Shown: positions 40,708-49,775 of the stretch, piece after piece
Position numbering within the stretch: position 1 is the stretch's first letter
Layout of the letters: every line of letters starts with the position of its first letter
Assembly (NCBI RefSeq): GCF_035610345.1
Contig: NZ_CP141212.1
Span: forward strand, 1,183,976 to 1,247,975
DNA from: Sinorhizobium meliloti
GTDB taxonomy: Bacteria > Pseudomonadota > Alphaproteobacteria > Rhizobiales > Rhizobiaceae
Reading direction: 5' to 3'
Length of the DNA: 64,000 nt
The notes under the pieces: model-generated
Told to the model about the DNA's origin: nothing
The model's database searches: none
What the model saw: only the letters and a program-made list of their open reading frames with translations
Translations under genes and position numbers: made by a program

Positions 40708-42039
40708 ATGTCGAAAAAGAACGGAATTGATGCTTTCTCGCGCCGCGCATTTCTGCGCTCGGCCGCAACCTTCGGTGCCGCCGCATGGGCAGGCGCCGCC
40801 GGCGCCCAGGATGCGCTGAACGAAATCATCAATTCGCCGCGCCGCGGCTCCTGGGACGACCAGTTCGATGCGAAGGCTTCGCGCACGGCTACTGCGGTCC
40901 TCTCCAACACGCCGGTCTTCGGCCCTGAAACGATCGCACATTTGCAGCAGGCGATCTTCGATTATCAGCAGATCGCATCCGCCGGAGGCTGGCCGATGGT
41001 CACGCCTGCGAGCACCCAAAGGCTCGAAATCGGCGTTACCGATCCTTCCGTCCAGCAGTTGCGTCAGCGCCTGATGGTCTCCGGCGATCTGCCGCAGTCT
41101 GCCGGCATTTCCTCTTCCTTCGACTCCTACGTCGACGGCGCGGTCAAGCGCTTCCAGGCGCGCCACGGCCTTCCGGCCGACGGCGTGATCGGCGAATATT
41201 CCCTGAAGGCCATGAACGTCGACGCCTCGACCCGGCTCGCCCAGCTCGAAACAAACCTCGTACGGCTCCAGTCGATGTCCGGCGACCTCGGACGGCGCTA
41301 CGTCATGGTCAACATCCCTGCGGCCTATATCGAAGCAGTGGAGAACGGCCGCGTCGCGTTGCGCCATACGGCCATCGTCGGCAAGATCGACCGCCAGTCG
41401 CCGATCCTCAATTCAAAGATCTACGAGGTCATTCTCAACCCCTACTGGACGGCGCCGCGCTCGATCATCCAGAAGGATATCATGCCGCTGATGCGTAAGG
41501 ATCCGACCTATCTCGAGCGCAACGCGATCCGCCTTCTCGACGGCAACGGCAACGAAGTGTCGCCGGAAACCATCGACTGGCAGGCCGAGAAGGCGCCGAA
41601 CCTGATGTTCCGCCAGGACCCCGGCAAGATCAACGCGATGTCCTCGACGAAGATCAACTTCCACAACGAGCACGCCGTCTACATGCACGACACGCCGCAG
41701 CAAGGCCTGTTCAACAAGCTGATGCGCTTCGAATCGTCCGGCTGCGTGCGCGTCCAGAACGTGCGCGACCTCTCCACCTGGCTGCTCAAGGAAACGCCCG
41801 GCTGGGCGCGTCAGCAGATCGAGGCGACGATCAAGTCCGGCGTCAACACGCCGATCAAGCTTGCCGAAGAGGTCCCGGTCTACTTCACCTATATAACCGC
41901 CTGGTCGGCAAAAGACCGTGTCGTCCAGTTCCGCGACGATATCTACCAGCGCGACGGTGCGGCCGAACTCGCGCTGCAAACGACGACGGGGATCGAGCAA
42001 TCTGCCGGTCCCATCGACGCAGACGCCCTGCCGCAATAA
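40708..42039 (+). CDS. ldtP: L,D-transpeptidase (YkuD family) LdtP
   Basis: 443 residues. An N-terminal RRAFLRSAATFGAAAWAGAAGA segment is a Tat/Sec-like export signal. A peptidoglycan-binding domain follows around residues 130-180 (VDGAVKRFQARHGLPADGVIGEYSL), then a YkuD catalytic domain with HDTPQQGLFNKLMRFESSGCVRV, where the His and the Cys of SGCVR are catalytic. It forms 3-3 crosslinks or anchors proteins in peptidoglycan. Controlled by the neighbouring LdtR in related bacteria. Confidence 0.93.
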   Translation: MSKKNGIDAFSRRAFLRSAATFGAAAWAGAAGAQDALNEIINSPRRGSWDDQFDAKASRTATAVLSNTPVFGPETIAHLQQAIFDYQQIASAGGWPMVTPASTQRLEIGVTDPSVQQLRQRLMVSGDLPQSAGISSSFDSYVDGAVKRFQARHGLPADGVIGEYSLKAMNVDASTRLAQLETNLVRLQSMSGDLGRRYVMVNIPAAYIEAVENGRVALRHTAIVGKIDRQSPILNSKIYEVILNPYWTAPRSIIQKDIMPLMRKDPTYLERNAIRLLDGNGNEVSPETIDWQAEKAPNLMFRQDPGKINAMSSTKINFHNEHAVYMHDTPQQGLFNKLMRFESSGCVRVQNVRDLSTWLLKETPGWARQQIEATIKSGVNTPIKLAEEVPVYFTYITAWSAKDRVVQFRDDIYQRDGAAELALQTTTGIEQSAGPIDADALPQ

Positions 42040-42066
42040 GCAGAGAAGCCGCATTCCTCATCACAG

Positions 42067-42097
42067 GCCGCGCGTTCCACGAACGCGCGGCTTTTTC
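42067..42097 (+). terminator. Rho-independent terminator after ldtP
   Basis: A perfect 11-bp stem (GCCGCGCGTTC/GAACGCGCGGC) with a 3-base loop and T5. Confidence 0.92.
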
Positions 42098-42223
42098 AAT
42101 TTGAGACGGCTGTGCGAACCCGGCGCGGCGGATGGCGGAAATGACGCAATCCGCATAGCGGATATTGCTCTCCGCGTGCGAGGAAGCTAAAGAACAGCCA
42201 CCCTTCAGAGGAGCCTCGAGCCG

Positions 42224-43519
42224 ATGCTTTCACAGACCAACGACGCTTTCTTCACCCGCTCTCTCGCCGACAGCGATCCGGAGATCTTCGGTGCAATCGA
42301 GAAGGAGCTGGGTCGCCAGCGCCATGAGATCGAGCTGATCGCCTCCGAGAACATCGTTTCACGGGCCGTGCTCGAGGCGCAGGGCTCGATCATGACCAAC
42401 AAATATGCCGAGGGTTACCCGGGCAAGCGCTATTACGGCGGCTGCCAGTATGTCGATATCGCCGAGGAACTCGCGATCGAACGCGCCAAGAAGCTCTTCG
42501 GCGTCAACTTCGCCAACGTTCAGCCGAATTCGGGCTCGCAGATGAACCAGGCGGTCTTCCTGGCACTGCTGCAGCCGGGCGACACCTTCATGGGCCTCGA
42601 CCTCAATTCCGGCGGCCACCTGACGCATGGGTCCCCGGTGAACATGTCGGGCAAATGGTTCAACGTCGTTTCCTACGGCGTGCGCCAAGACGATCACCTT
42701 CTCGACATGGACGAGGTGGCCAAGAAGGCGCGCGAGCAAAAGCCGAAGCTGATCATCGCCGGCGGAACGGCCTATTCCCGCATCTGGGACTGGAAGCGCT
42801 TCCGCGAGATCGCCGACGAGGTGGGCGCGTGGCTGATGGTCGACATGGCGCACATTGCCGGTCTCGTGGCCGGTGGCCAGCATCCGTCGCCGTTCCCGCA
42901 TTGCCACGTTGCGACGACCACCACGCACAAGTCCCTGCGCGGGCCCCGCGGCGGCATGATCCTTACCAATGACGAGGAAATCGCCAAGAAGATCAATTCC
43001 GCCGTCTTCCCCGGTCTCCAGGGTGGTCCGCTGATGCATGTGATTGCCGCCAAGGCAGTCGCGCTTGGCGAGGCGCTGCAGCCCTCCTTCAAGGATTATG
43101 CGGCCCAGGTGGTCAAGAACGCCCGCACCCTTGCCGAAACCTTGAAGGCCAACGGCCTTGACATCGTCTCGGGCGGTACCGACAACCACCTGATGCTGGT
43201 CGACCTGCGCAAGAAGAACGCGACCGGCAAGCGTGCCGAAGCTGCTCTCGGCCGTGCCTACGTCACCTGCAACAAGAACGGCATTCCCTTCGACCCCGAA
43301 AAGCCCTTCGTCACCTCCGGCGTGCGCCTCGGTGCACCGGCCGGTACGACGCGCGGCTTCAAGGAGGCGGAGTTCAAGGAGATCGGCGAACTGATCGTCG
43401 AGGTGCTCGACGGTCTCAAGGTCGCCAATTCCGACGAGGGCAATGCCGCAGTCGAGGCTGGCGTGCGCGAGAAGGTGATCAAGCTCACCGACCGCTTCCC
43501 GATGTACGGCTATATGTGA
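42224..43519 (+). CDS. glyA: Serine hydroxymethyltransferase
   Basis: 431 residues. PLP enzyme that interconverts serine and glycine while loading THF with a one-carbon unit. The PLP-lysine lies in [33 protein letters not shown] and the YYGGCQYVD block are typical. It begins the glyA-nrdR-ribD-ribE run, with 12 bases to nrdR. RBS is AGAGGAGCC just upstream of the ATG. No glycine riboswitch is recognised upstream. Confidence 0.97.
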   Translation: MLSQTNDAFFTRSLADSDPEIFGAIEKELGRQRHEIELIASENIVSRAVLEAQGSIMTNKYAEGYPGKRYYGGCQYVDIAEELAIERAKKLFGVNFANVQPNSGSQMNQAVFLALLQPGDTFMGLDLNSGGHLTHGSPVNMSGKWFNVVSYGVRQDDHLLDMDEVAKKAREQKPKLIIAGGTAYSRIWDWKRFREIADEVGAWLMVDMAHIAGLVAGGQHPSPFPHCHVATTTTHKSLRGPRGGMILTNDEEIAKKINSAVFPGLQGGPLMHVIAAKAVALGEALQPSFKDYAAQVVKNARTLAETLKANGLDIVSGGTDNHLMLVDLRKKNATGKRAEAALGRAYVTCNKNGIPFDPEKPFVTSGVRLGAPAGTTRGFKEAEFKEIGELIVEVLDGLKVANSDEGNAAVEAGVREKVIKLTDRFPMYGYM

Positions 43520-43531
43520 TCGGACGGCTGC

Positions 43532-44005
43532 ATGCGCTGCCCCTATTGCGGTTCCGAAGACAGTCAGGTGAAGGATTCCCGTCCGGCAGAGGACGGGAAC
43601 GCCATTCGCCGCCGCCGCATCTGCCCGGATTGCGGCGGCCGCTTCACGACCTTCGAGCGGGTGCAGCTGCGTGAGCTGATGATCATCAAGAAGACCGGTC
43701 GGAAGGTTCCTTTCGACCGGGATAAGCTGTTGCGCTCCTTCGAGATCGCGCTTCGCAAGCGCCCGGTGGATCGCGACCGGATCGAACGGGCGGTGTCGGG
43801 CATCGTCCGCCGGCTCGAAAGCTCGGGCGAAACCGAAATTCCCTCGGAGGAAATCGGCCTTCAGGTGCTCGAGGCGTTGAAGAGCCTCGACGACGTTGCC
43901 TTCGTGCGCTACGCGTCTGTCTATCGCGATTTCTCCCATGCGGAAGATTTCGAAAAGGTGATTGCCGAGATAAGCGCCAAGATTGCCCGCGACCCGGGCG
44001 AATAG
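43532..44005 (+). CDS. nrdR: Transcriptional repressor NrdR
   Basis: 157 residues. A zinc ribbon at the N-terminus ([33 protein letters not shown]) and an ATP-cone from about residue 50. NrdR senses (d)ATP and represses ribonucleotide reductase genes. It sits in its usual place between glyA and ribD. Confidence 0.97.
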   Translation: MRCPYCGSEDSQVKDSRPAEDGNAIRRRRICPDCGGRFTTFERVQLRELMIIKKTGRKVPFDRDKLLRSFEIALRKRPVDRDRIERAVSGIVRRLESSGETEIPSEEIGLQVLEALKSLDDVAFVRYASVYRDFSHAEDFEKVIAEISAKIARDPGE

Positions 44006-44022
44006 GCCGGAGACCACGGGGT

Positions 44023-45207
44023 ATGGGCGAGCCGACACGTGAAGACGAACGTTTCATGGCGGCGGTGCTGCGGCTTGCAAGACGCAATCTCGGCCTGACT
44101 TCCACCAATCCCTCGGTCGGCTGCATCATTGTCAACGAAGGCACGATCGTCGGCCGAGCCGTGACCGCTCCGGGCGGGCGGCCGCATGCGGAAACACAGG
44201 CGCTTGCGGAGGCCGGCGAACAGGCGAGGGGAGCGACCGCCTATGTCACTCTCGAACCCTGTTCGCATCATGGCAAGACCCCGCCCTGCGCCGATGCGCT
44301 GATCGCTTCGGGGATCGCCCGTGTCGTCGTTTCCATCCTCGATCCCGACGAACGCGTTGCCGGCCGCGGGGTGGTGATGCTGCGCGATGCGGGGATCGCC
44401 GTCGACATCGGCACGCTCCATGAAGAGGGCGGGCGCGTGCTCGAGGCCTACCTCATGCGTCAGCGGAAGAAACGTCCGCATGTGACTCTGAAACTTGCGG
44501 TTTCCGCCGATGGCATGATCGGCCGGAGAGGCGAGGGGCAGGTGAGGATTTCCGGTGCCGTCGCTCGCGCCCAGGTGCAGATTTTGCGAGCCGAGACGGA
44601 CGCGATTCTTGTGGGTATCGGTACGGCCGTTGCCGACGATCCGCAACTCACGGTGCGGATCCCGGGACTGGAGGAGCGCTCTCCGATCCGGATCGTGCTC
44701 GACCGCCGCCTCGATCTGCCGCTCGACTCGAAATTGGTCCGCACGGCGCGCGACGTTCCGCTGATTGTCGTTGCGGGTGATGCAGGATTCCCTTCTCCCC
44801 GCATACGGGGAGAAGGTGCCCGAAGGGCGGATGAGGGGCAGCCAGGCGGCGCGCAGATGCCTCTCTCTGCGCTCGCGGAGAGAGAGGTCGATTACGACGC
44901 CAGGCGAGCTGGCCTCGAAGCGGCAGGAGCCGAGCTGCTGAACGCCGATACCATCCCCGACCTCCTGGCCGCACTTGCGTCCCGGGGCATCTCCTCCCTG
45001 CTCGTGGAGGGTGGGGCCCGGGCGGCGCGTTCGTTTCTCGATGCGGATCTGGTGGACCGAATCCTGCTCTTCACCTGCCCGCCGGCGATTGGCGAAGGCG
45101 GCATTCCGTCCCCATTTCAGAGGACGTCGGTGCCGGAGGGCTTCACACTTCGCCGCACGGCGCGATACGGCGACGATCTGTTCGAGGACTATGAGAGAGA
45201 AAGCTGA
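44023..45207 (+). CDS. ribD: Bifunctional riboflavin biosynthesis deaminase/reductase RibD
   Basis: 394 residues. The N-terminal deaminase has the zinc site HAETQAL and PCSHHGKTPPCADAL; the C-terminal reductase begins near residue 148 (KKRPHVTLKLAVSADGMIG). It converts the pyrimidine product of GTP cyclohydrolase II in two steps. Residues about 257-290 are encoded by a rhizobial palindromic repeat inserted in frame (FPSPRIRGEGARRADEGQ and so on), a Pro/Gly/Arg-rich stretch foreign to the family. No stop or shift results. The stop abuts the ribE ATG directly. Confidence 0.95.
   Translation: MGEPTREDERFMAAVLRLARRNLGLTSTNPSVGCIIVNEGTIVGRAVTAPGGRPHAETQALAEAGEQARGATAYVTLEPCSHHGKTPPCADALIASGIARVVVSILDPDERVAGRGVVMLRDAGIAVDIGTLHEEGGRVLEAYLMRQRKKRPHVTLKLAVSADGMIGRRGEGQVRISGAVARAQVQILRAETDAILVGIGTAVADDPQLTVRIPGLEERSPIRIVLDRRLDLPLDSKLVRTARDVPLIVVAGDAGFPSPRIRGEGARRADEGQPGGAQMPLSALAEREVDYDARRAGLEAAGAELLNADTIPDLLAALASRGISSLLVEGGARAARSFLDADLVDRILLFTCPPAIGEGGIPSPFQRTSVPEGFTLRRTARYGDDLFEDYERES
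44790..44890. repeat. RIME1-like palindromic repeat inserted in frame in ribD
   Basis: About 100 bases with two strong palindromes: CCTTCTCCCC-6-GGGGAGAAGG (44791-44816) and CCTCTCTC...GAGAGAGAGG (44861-44888), with GCCCGAAGGGC and GATGAGGGGC between them. The layout matches the intergenic copy at 2061-2110 and the known two-palindrome rhizobial element of about 108 bp. Confidence 0.8.
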
Positions 45208-45828
45208 ATGTTCACAGGCATCATCACCGATATCGGCACGGTCGAGAAAGCTTCACCCCTCAAGGAAGGCATCAAGCTTCGTGTCGCCACCAATTACGAC
45301 CCTCAGACCATCGATCTGGGCGCCTCCATCGCGCATGCCGGCATCTGCCTGACCGTCACGTCACTGCCGGAAGCGGGCAGCAACGAGCGCTGGTTCGAGG
45401 TCGAGGCATGGGAGGAAGCGCTGAGGCTGACGACGATCGCCGACTGGCGGGAGGGGACGCGCATCAATCTCGAGCGCTCGCTGAAGATCGGCGACGAACT
45501 GGGTGGCCACATCGTGTCCGGCCATGTCGACGGCAAGGCGGAGATCCTCGCGGTCGAAGCGGAGGGGGAAGCCGTGCGCTTCCGCCTCAGGGCACCCGAA
45601 CATCTCGCGAAATTCGTCGCCCCCAAGGGCTCGGTGGCGCTCGACGGAACGTCGCTCACCGTGAACAAGGTGGATGGCGTCGAGTTCGACGTATTGCTGA
45701 TCCGTCATTCGCTCGAAGTGACGACCTGGGGCGAACGCAAGTCCGGTGATCTCGTCAATTTCGAGGTGGACACGATGGCGCGCTACGCGGCGCGATTGGC
45801 GGAATTCCCGGCTCCCAAGGACGAATAA
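45208..45828 (+). CDS. ribE: Riboflavin synthase, alpha subunit
   Basis: 206 residues. Dismutates two 6,7-dimethyl-8-ribityllumazine molecules to riboflavin. Two tandem lumazine-binding beta barrels: the first starts MFTGIITDIG and has SIAHAGICLTV; the second has HIVSGHVDGKAEI and SVALDGTSLTV. Translation probably couples to ribD because the stop and start codons touch. Its usual partners ribH and nusB lie 5.6 kb away beyond the mobile-element region. Confidence 0.96.
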   Translation: MFTGIITDIGTVEKASPLKEGIKLRVATNYDPQTIDLGASIAHAGICLTVTSLPEAGSNERWFEVEAWEEALRLTTIADWREGTRINLERSLKIGDELGGHIVSGHVDGKAEILAVEAEGEAVRFRLRAPEHLAKFVAPKGSVALDGTSLTVNKVDGVEFDVLLIRHSLEVTTWGERKSGDLVNFEVDTMARYAARLAEFPAPKDE

Positions 45829-45853
45829 CGTCCGGCCGAAAGAAATCGCCCGT

Positions 45854-45887
45854 CAAAAAAGTCCGCCCCCGAAATGGGGGCGGACGA
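45854..45887 (-). terminator. Terminator (mainly leftward) between ribE and the small exported gene
   Basis: A 10-bp stem GTCCGCCCCC/GGGGGCGGAC with a 5-base loop; on the minus strand it is followed by T6. The plus-strand tail is poor. Confidence 0.8.
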
Positions 45888-45913
45888 GTTTGTCGGGCAG
45901 CCGGCCGAAAACA

Positions 45914-46264
45914 TCAGCGCAGATAGATCGTCAGTCCGCCATCGGCCGCCTGCGTCGCCGCGGCGACGTTGTCGATTTCGACATTGCGTGCCCTGAGCGA
46001 AGCGAGCAGCGGTCTGTTGGCTTCGACGGCGGCTCGCAATGCGGCGCGCTGCCCCGGTGTCGACTCGTCGACCCGCATACGGGTCTGATTCAGACGGCTC
46101 AACGTGTCGACATCGACGACGCGGAAATTGTCGCCCTTGAAGGTGCGCACGGTCTGGTCGATCCGGTCAGGCCAGTTCATTTCGACGCTCGCCGCCTGGG
46201 AGATGCCGGCGAAGGTAAGGGCGGAGAGGGTGGCGATGACGGAGATTTTCGCAATGCTGTTCAT
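45914..46264 (-). CDS. Small exported protein of unknown function
   Basis: 116 residues. A Sec signal (IAKISVIATLSALTFAGISQAA) precedes a mature part with no Cys: VEMNWPDRIDQTVRTFKGDNFRVVDVDTL and a C-terminal helix-rich part ending GGLTIYLR. The AAAGGAG ribosome site fits the ATG at 46264 (seven-base spacing) better than the ATG two codons upstream. No family recognised. It is transcribed toward ribE and ends at a shared terminator. Confidence 0.7.
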   Translation of the reverse strand: MNSIAKISVIATLSALTFAGISQAASVEMNWPDRIDQTVRTFKGDNFRVVDVDTLSRLNQTRMRVDESTPGQRAALRAAVEANRPLLASLRARNVEIDNVAAATQAADGGLTIYLR

Positions 46265-46589
46265 TGTCATGCTCCTTTGGTTTTGCGGCTGCCCCCGGTG
46301 ACGATCGGTCCGTAGATCTGCCACGGCCGTTTTGCTTCTCTGAGGCGCAGCCTGCAGGCCAGCACGGGTCGTTTACGGGTGATGTCACCCGCAGCGAAGA
46401 AAGCTGGACCGTTTCGACTGGTTGGTACTGCGCCTTGTTCGCGTCCGACTGGGATCTCGCGCCGTGCCAACGGTCATGAAAGTGGACCGGAATGTGGCCG
46501 TTTCGGTGGCGTAAACGGCTGAAAATAATTAAGAATTGTTCATCTTCCGCTTCTGCGATCCGCGCGGCGCCGTAGGAAGCTTTCCTGGA

Positions 46590-46748
46590 AGTGCTTTAAC
46601 GCCTGTTGAGAATGGGCCACCGCGGCCGCTTGTTTGATTTCCTCATTCCTGTGCTTGTCACAGGAATCCAGCCAGACCAAGTCCTTGGGCTGAAAGAACG
46701 CTTCCCGCGCCGCGGACGCGGCGCTGCTCTCATCCCTGTGACGAGCAC
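46590..46748. repeat. Rhizobial intergenic repeat (copy B), interrupted by the IS110-family element
   Basis: Reverse-oriented relative of 7168-7290: the minus strand reads GTTCTTTCAGCCCAAGGACT, then TGGATTCCTGTGACAAGCAC, AACAAGCGGC and TCTCAACAGGC. A second palindrome, whose left arm CTCATCCCTGTG is at 46729-46740, is split by the IS. Its right half resumes at 50061 (AGGGATGAG). Confidence 0.85.
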
Positions 46749-46826
46749 TGTTGGGGTGGACGGCTCCCAACGGCATCGCAATGTGCCAGAGTGAGTCGTT
46801 AAGACATCAATCGAGGGAGACCGTCC

Positions 46827-46862
46827 GTGGAGCAGATTATCCGAATTGGCATGGATACGTCA
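46827..46862 (+). other. 5' exon of the IS110-family transposase
   Basis: Twelve codons from a GTG start (RBS GAGGGAGA) reading VEQIIRIGMDTS, the canonical N-terminus of this transposase family. It contains the first acidic residue (Asp in GMDTS) of the RuvC-like DEDD site. The group II intron begins directly after TCA. Confidence 0.85.
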
Positions 46863-48776
46863 GTGCGCCGGGAGACTGGCAAGGAGTAGGAGGTGAAAGT
46901 CCACCACGATGAAGGGTTAGCAACCCACGTCGGCCCCAAGCCGTGCGCAGGCAACCGTGAGGGTGTCGGCGAAGCGTCGGTAGGGGAGCGTGTAGGCCAG
47001 CCATGGAGCCGCGAAAGTCCAAAATCCCGGGTGCCGACGGCGTTGACGTCCCGGAAGGCAATACGACTGAGCACGTTACGCGAGTGCTCAGTCGACCCGG
47101 CGTGGTCTGAGACCCTGGCATGCACGGAAGCTCCTTGTACAGGAACCGGGAGATCTCTGGATTGGCCACCCAACCCGACGTACGGGTGGATGGTCCGCAG
47201 TGGGAAGGCGAGGAGTCGTAGCCGCTGATGAACGATGCAGAGAAGTCTGACTTCGGCATAGTAGCTTTGAAGCCGACGAACAAAGCCGGACGACCGGTGG
47301 CGGAGTTGGTGGAGCCAAGGCCGGGGACCAAGGGGAACGCGGAACAGCAACGCATGCACCGGACACAGGGCCGGGCTCGCATGTCCCAGTCGTTGGATCG
47401 CGTACGGAAAGCCGCAAGGGCAACGAAGAAGGAAAGGTTCACAGCGCTCCTTCACCATATCAATGTTGATGCACTCCGGACAGCGTTCTACGCCCTTAGG
47501 CGCAAGGCCGCCCCCGGGGTGGATGGCATGAGATGGCAGGACTACGAGGCAGAGCTTGAGCCACGGCTCATCGATCTGCACGCGCGGGTCCAACGGGGAG
47601 CGTACCGCCCGCAGCCTTCACGCCGGACGTTTATACCGAAGGCAGATGGGAAGCAGCGGCCGCTGGCAATCGCAGCTCTGGAAGACAAAATTGTCCAAGG
47701 GGCGACCGTCATGGTGCTCAACGCCATCTATGAAGGCGACTTCTGTGGCTTTTCCTACGGGTTTAGGCCCGGACGGGGACCGCATGATGCGTTGGACGCC
47801 TTGTGTGTTGCGATCGACCATCGGAAAGTGAGCTGGATCATCGACGCCGACATCCAGAACTTCTTCGGGGCGGTCAGTCAGAAATGGCTGGTTCGCTTCC
47901 TGGAATATCGGATCGGTGATAAGCGCATCATCCGCCTGATCCAGAAATGGTTGAAGGCGGGTGTTCTCGAAGACGGGGTCTTGAGCGTAGATGACAAGGG
48001 GACCGGTCAAGGCTCGGTGATCTCACCGCTCCTAGCCAATATCTACCTGCACTACGCACTCGATCTGTGGGCGAAACGCTGGCGACAGCACGCCTCCGGC
48101 GGCGACATGGTCATCGTGCGCTATGCCGATGACGTGGTGGTCGGCTTCGAGCGCGAGGACGACGCCCGTCGCTTCCTTGATGCAATGCGCGTTAGACTTG
48201 AGGAGTTCGAACTGTCGCTCCATCCGGACAAGACCCGCCTGATTGAGTTTGGTCGCTTTGCGGCGGCTAATCGCAAGCGGCGCGGCCTCGGTAAACCGGA
48301 GACCTTCATGTTTCTCGGGTTCACGTTCATCTGCGGCAAATCGCGCAGCGGGCGCTTCCAGCTTCAACGGAAGACCCGCGGCGACCGCATGCGGACGAAG
48401 CTCAGGACCATAAAGGAGGAGTTGTGGCGTCGGCTGCACTGGCCCATACCCGAACAGGGGAAATGGCTAAGGCAAATCGTGAGCGGGCATTTCGCCTACT
48501 TCGCGGTGCCGACAAACGCGCGCGCACTAGCCGCGTTTCGACACCATGTGGAAGAACTCTGGAGGCGCACGCTTCGGCGGCGTAGCCAGAGGGACGGATT
48601 CACATGGGGTCGAACCACAAAAGTGGCAGAGCACTGGCTCCCCAAGCCAAGTATCCTTCATCCATGGCCCGACGTGCGCTTCGCCGTCAAACACCCAAGG
48701 TAGGAGCCCGGTGCCTTAATTGGGCTCGCCGGGATCTGAGCGGGGGGCGCCCGGTAACGGGCGTCTCTACCGCGAA
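46863..48776 (+). mobile_element. Group II intron within the transposase gene
   Basis: It starts with GTGCG, the group II 5' consensus. About 365 bases of structured RNA (domains I-III) precede the maturase gene. Domain V is at 48704-48736 (GAGCCCGG...CCGGGATC) and domain VI at about 48740-48776. TGACGT at 47044-47049 can pair with the last six exon bases ACGTCA, a plausible EBS1-IBS1 contact. Ending the intron at 48776 restores MDTS-KSVFQLHG, the usual family sequence. Group II 3' ends are normally AC or AT, so the exact 3' edge (48770-48776) is uncertain. Confidence 0.85.
47228..48703 (+). CDS. Group II intron reverse transcriptase/maturase
   Basis: 491 residues. RT blocks are clear: APGVDGMRWQDYE, RRTFIPKADGKQRPLAIAALED, FSYGFRPGRGPHDAL, GTGQGSVISPLLANIYLH and the catalytic VRYADDVVVGF. 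The thumb/maturase X region follows (FMFLGFTFICGKS, PEQGKWLRQIVSGHFAYFAVPTN). No HNH endonuclease is present, so mobility would rely on RT/maturase alone. The stop lies immediately before domain V. The true start may be the internal Met near residue 52 (MSQSLDR). Confidence 0.93.
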   Translation: MNDAEKSDFGIVALKPTNKAGRPVAELVEPRPGTKGNAEQQRMHRTQGRARMSQSLDRVRKAARATKKERFTALLHHINVDALRTAFYALRRKAAPGVDGMRWQDYEAELEPRLIDLHARVQRGAYRPQPSRRTFIPKADGKQRPLAIAALEDKIVQGATVMVLNAIYEGDFCGFSYGFRPGRGPHDALDALCVAIDHRKVSWIIDADIQNFFGAVSQKWLVRFLEYRIGDKRIIRLIQKWLKAGVLEDGVLSVDDKGTGQGSVISPLLANIYLHYALDLWAKRWRQHASGGDMVIVRYADDVVVGFEREDDARRFLDAMRVRLEEFELSLHPDKTRLIEFGRFAAANRKRRGLGKPETFMFLGFTFICGKSRSGRFQLQRKTRGDRMRTKLRTIKEELWRRLHWPIPEQGKWLRQIVSGHFAYFAVPTNARALAAFRHHVEELWRRTLRRRSQRDGFTWGRTTKVAEHWLPKPSILHPWPDVRFAVKHPR

Positions 48777-49775
48777 AAGAGCGTTTTCCAGTTGCATGGA
48801 GTGAACGCCGCCGAGCAACCGATCCTGCGCCGGAAGCTGACGCGCAAGGAAATGGTGAAATTCTTCCAGAAGGCGGCACCGACCAGTATTGCGCTGGAAG
48901 CGTGTGGTGGTTCCCACCATTGGGCCCGACTGCTGCGTTCCTTCGGCCATGAGGTGAAATTGATCGCGCCGCAATTGGCCAAGCCTTATGTCAAGCGCGG
49001 GAAGAATGATGCGGCGGACGCCGAAGCATTGTGCGAGGCGATGAGCCGGCCGACGATGCGGTTTGTTCCGGTGAAGACGGCGCAGCAGCAGGCCGCCTTG
49101 ATGCTGGTGGGCTTGCGCGAGAGGCTGATCCGCAACCGGACACAACTGGCCAACAGCATTCGCGGCTTTGCCATGGAGTTCGGCATCGTCGCGGCCACCG
49201 GCATGTGCAGGATCGAACCGCTATTGGAGCGCATAGCGCAGGACCCATCGCTGCCCGTTCTTGCGCGAAAGGTTTTTGCCATGCATGGCGATGAATATCG
49301 CGGTCTGCTTCAAGAGATAAAGAAGGTCGAGGAAGAGCTGCTGGATTTGCACCGCGCCGATGAATGCAGCCTGCGCCTTGCGCAAATTCCCGGTGTCGGT
49401 CCGGTCGGCGCAACGCTGTTGATGCTGAAAACCCCGGATGCCCGGCTGTTCAAGTCCGGCCGGGCGTTTGCCGCCTGGTTGGGACTGACGCCCAAGGATC
49501 ATTCGACCGCTGGCAAGACGAGGCTTGGGGTGATCACCCGTGCCGGCGACGAGATGCTGCGAAGCGTTCTGGTGGTTGGGGCGACCTCTCTTCTTCAACA
49601 GGTCAGAGCCGGCCGAAGCCGGCATGCCTCGCAATGGCTCACCGGACTGCTGCAACGCAAAAAGCCCAAGCTTGTTGCCGTGGCGCTCGCCAACAAGATC
49701 GCCCGGATCGCCTGGAAGCTGATGGTAAGCGGCCAAACCTATCGGAGGATGGAAGAGCAGCCGCAGGCCGCATAG
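48777..49775 (+). CDS. IS110-family (IS1111-type) transposase, main exon
   Basis: 332 residues after the intron, giving a 344-residue spliced protein, normal for the group. The DEDD/RuvC-like N-terminal domain continues with KSVFQLHGVNAAEQ, ALEACGGSHHWAR and KRGKNDAADAEALCEAM. The C-terminal transposase_20 domain has IPGVGPVGATLLM and the catalytic-Ser region PKDHSTAGKTRLG. No frameshift or stop is seen, so function depends on intron splicing. The frame is open back to 48720, but that part is intron. Confidence 0.93.
   Translation, partial: KSVFQLHGVNAAEQPILRRKLTRKEMVKFFQKAAPTSIALEACGGSHHWARLLRSFGHEVKLIAPQLAKPYVKRGKNDAADAEALCEAMSRPTMRFVPVKTAQQQAALMLVGLRERLIRNRTQLANSIRGFAMEFGIVAATGMCRIEPLLERIAQDPSLPVLARKVFAMHGDEYRGLLQEIKKVEEELLDLHRADECSLRLAQIPGVGPVGATLLMLKTPDARLFKSGRAFAAWLGLTPKDHSTAGKTRLGVITRAGDEMLRSVLVVGATSLLQQVRAGRSRHASQWLTGLLQRKKPKLVAVALANKIARIAWKLMVSGQTYRRMEEQPQAA

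Noticed and set aside
46799..47593. 264-residue frame antisense to the group II intron RNA and maturase
   Set aside because: Such frames are produced by intron structure; this is a commonly misannotated type without function.
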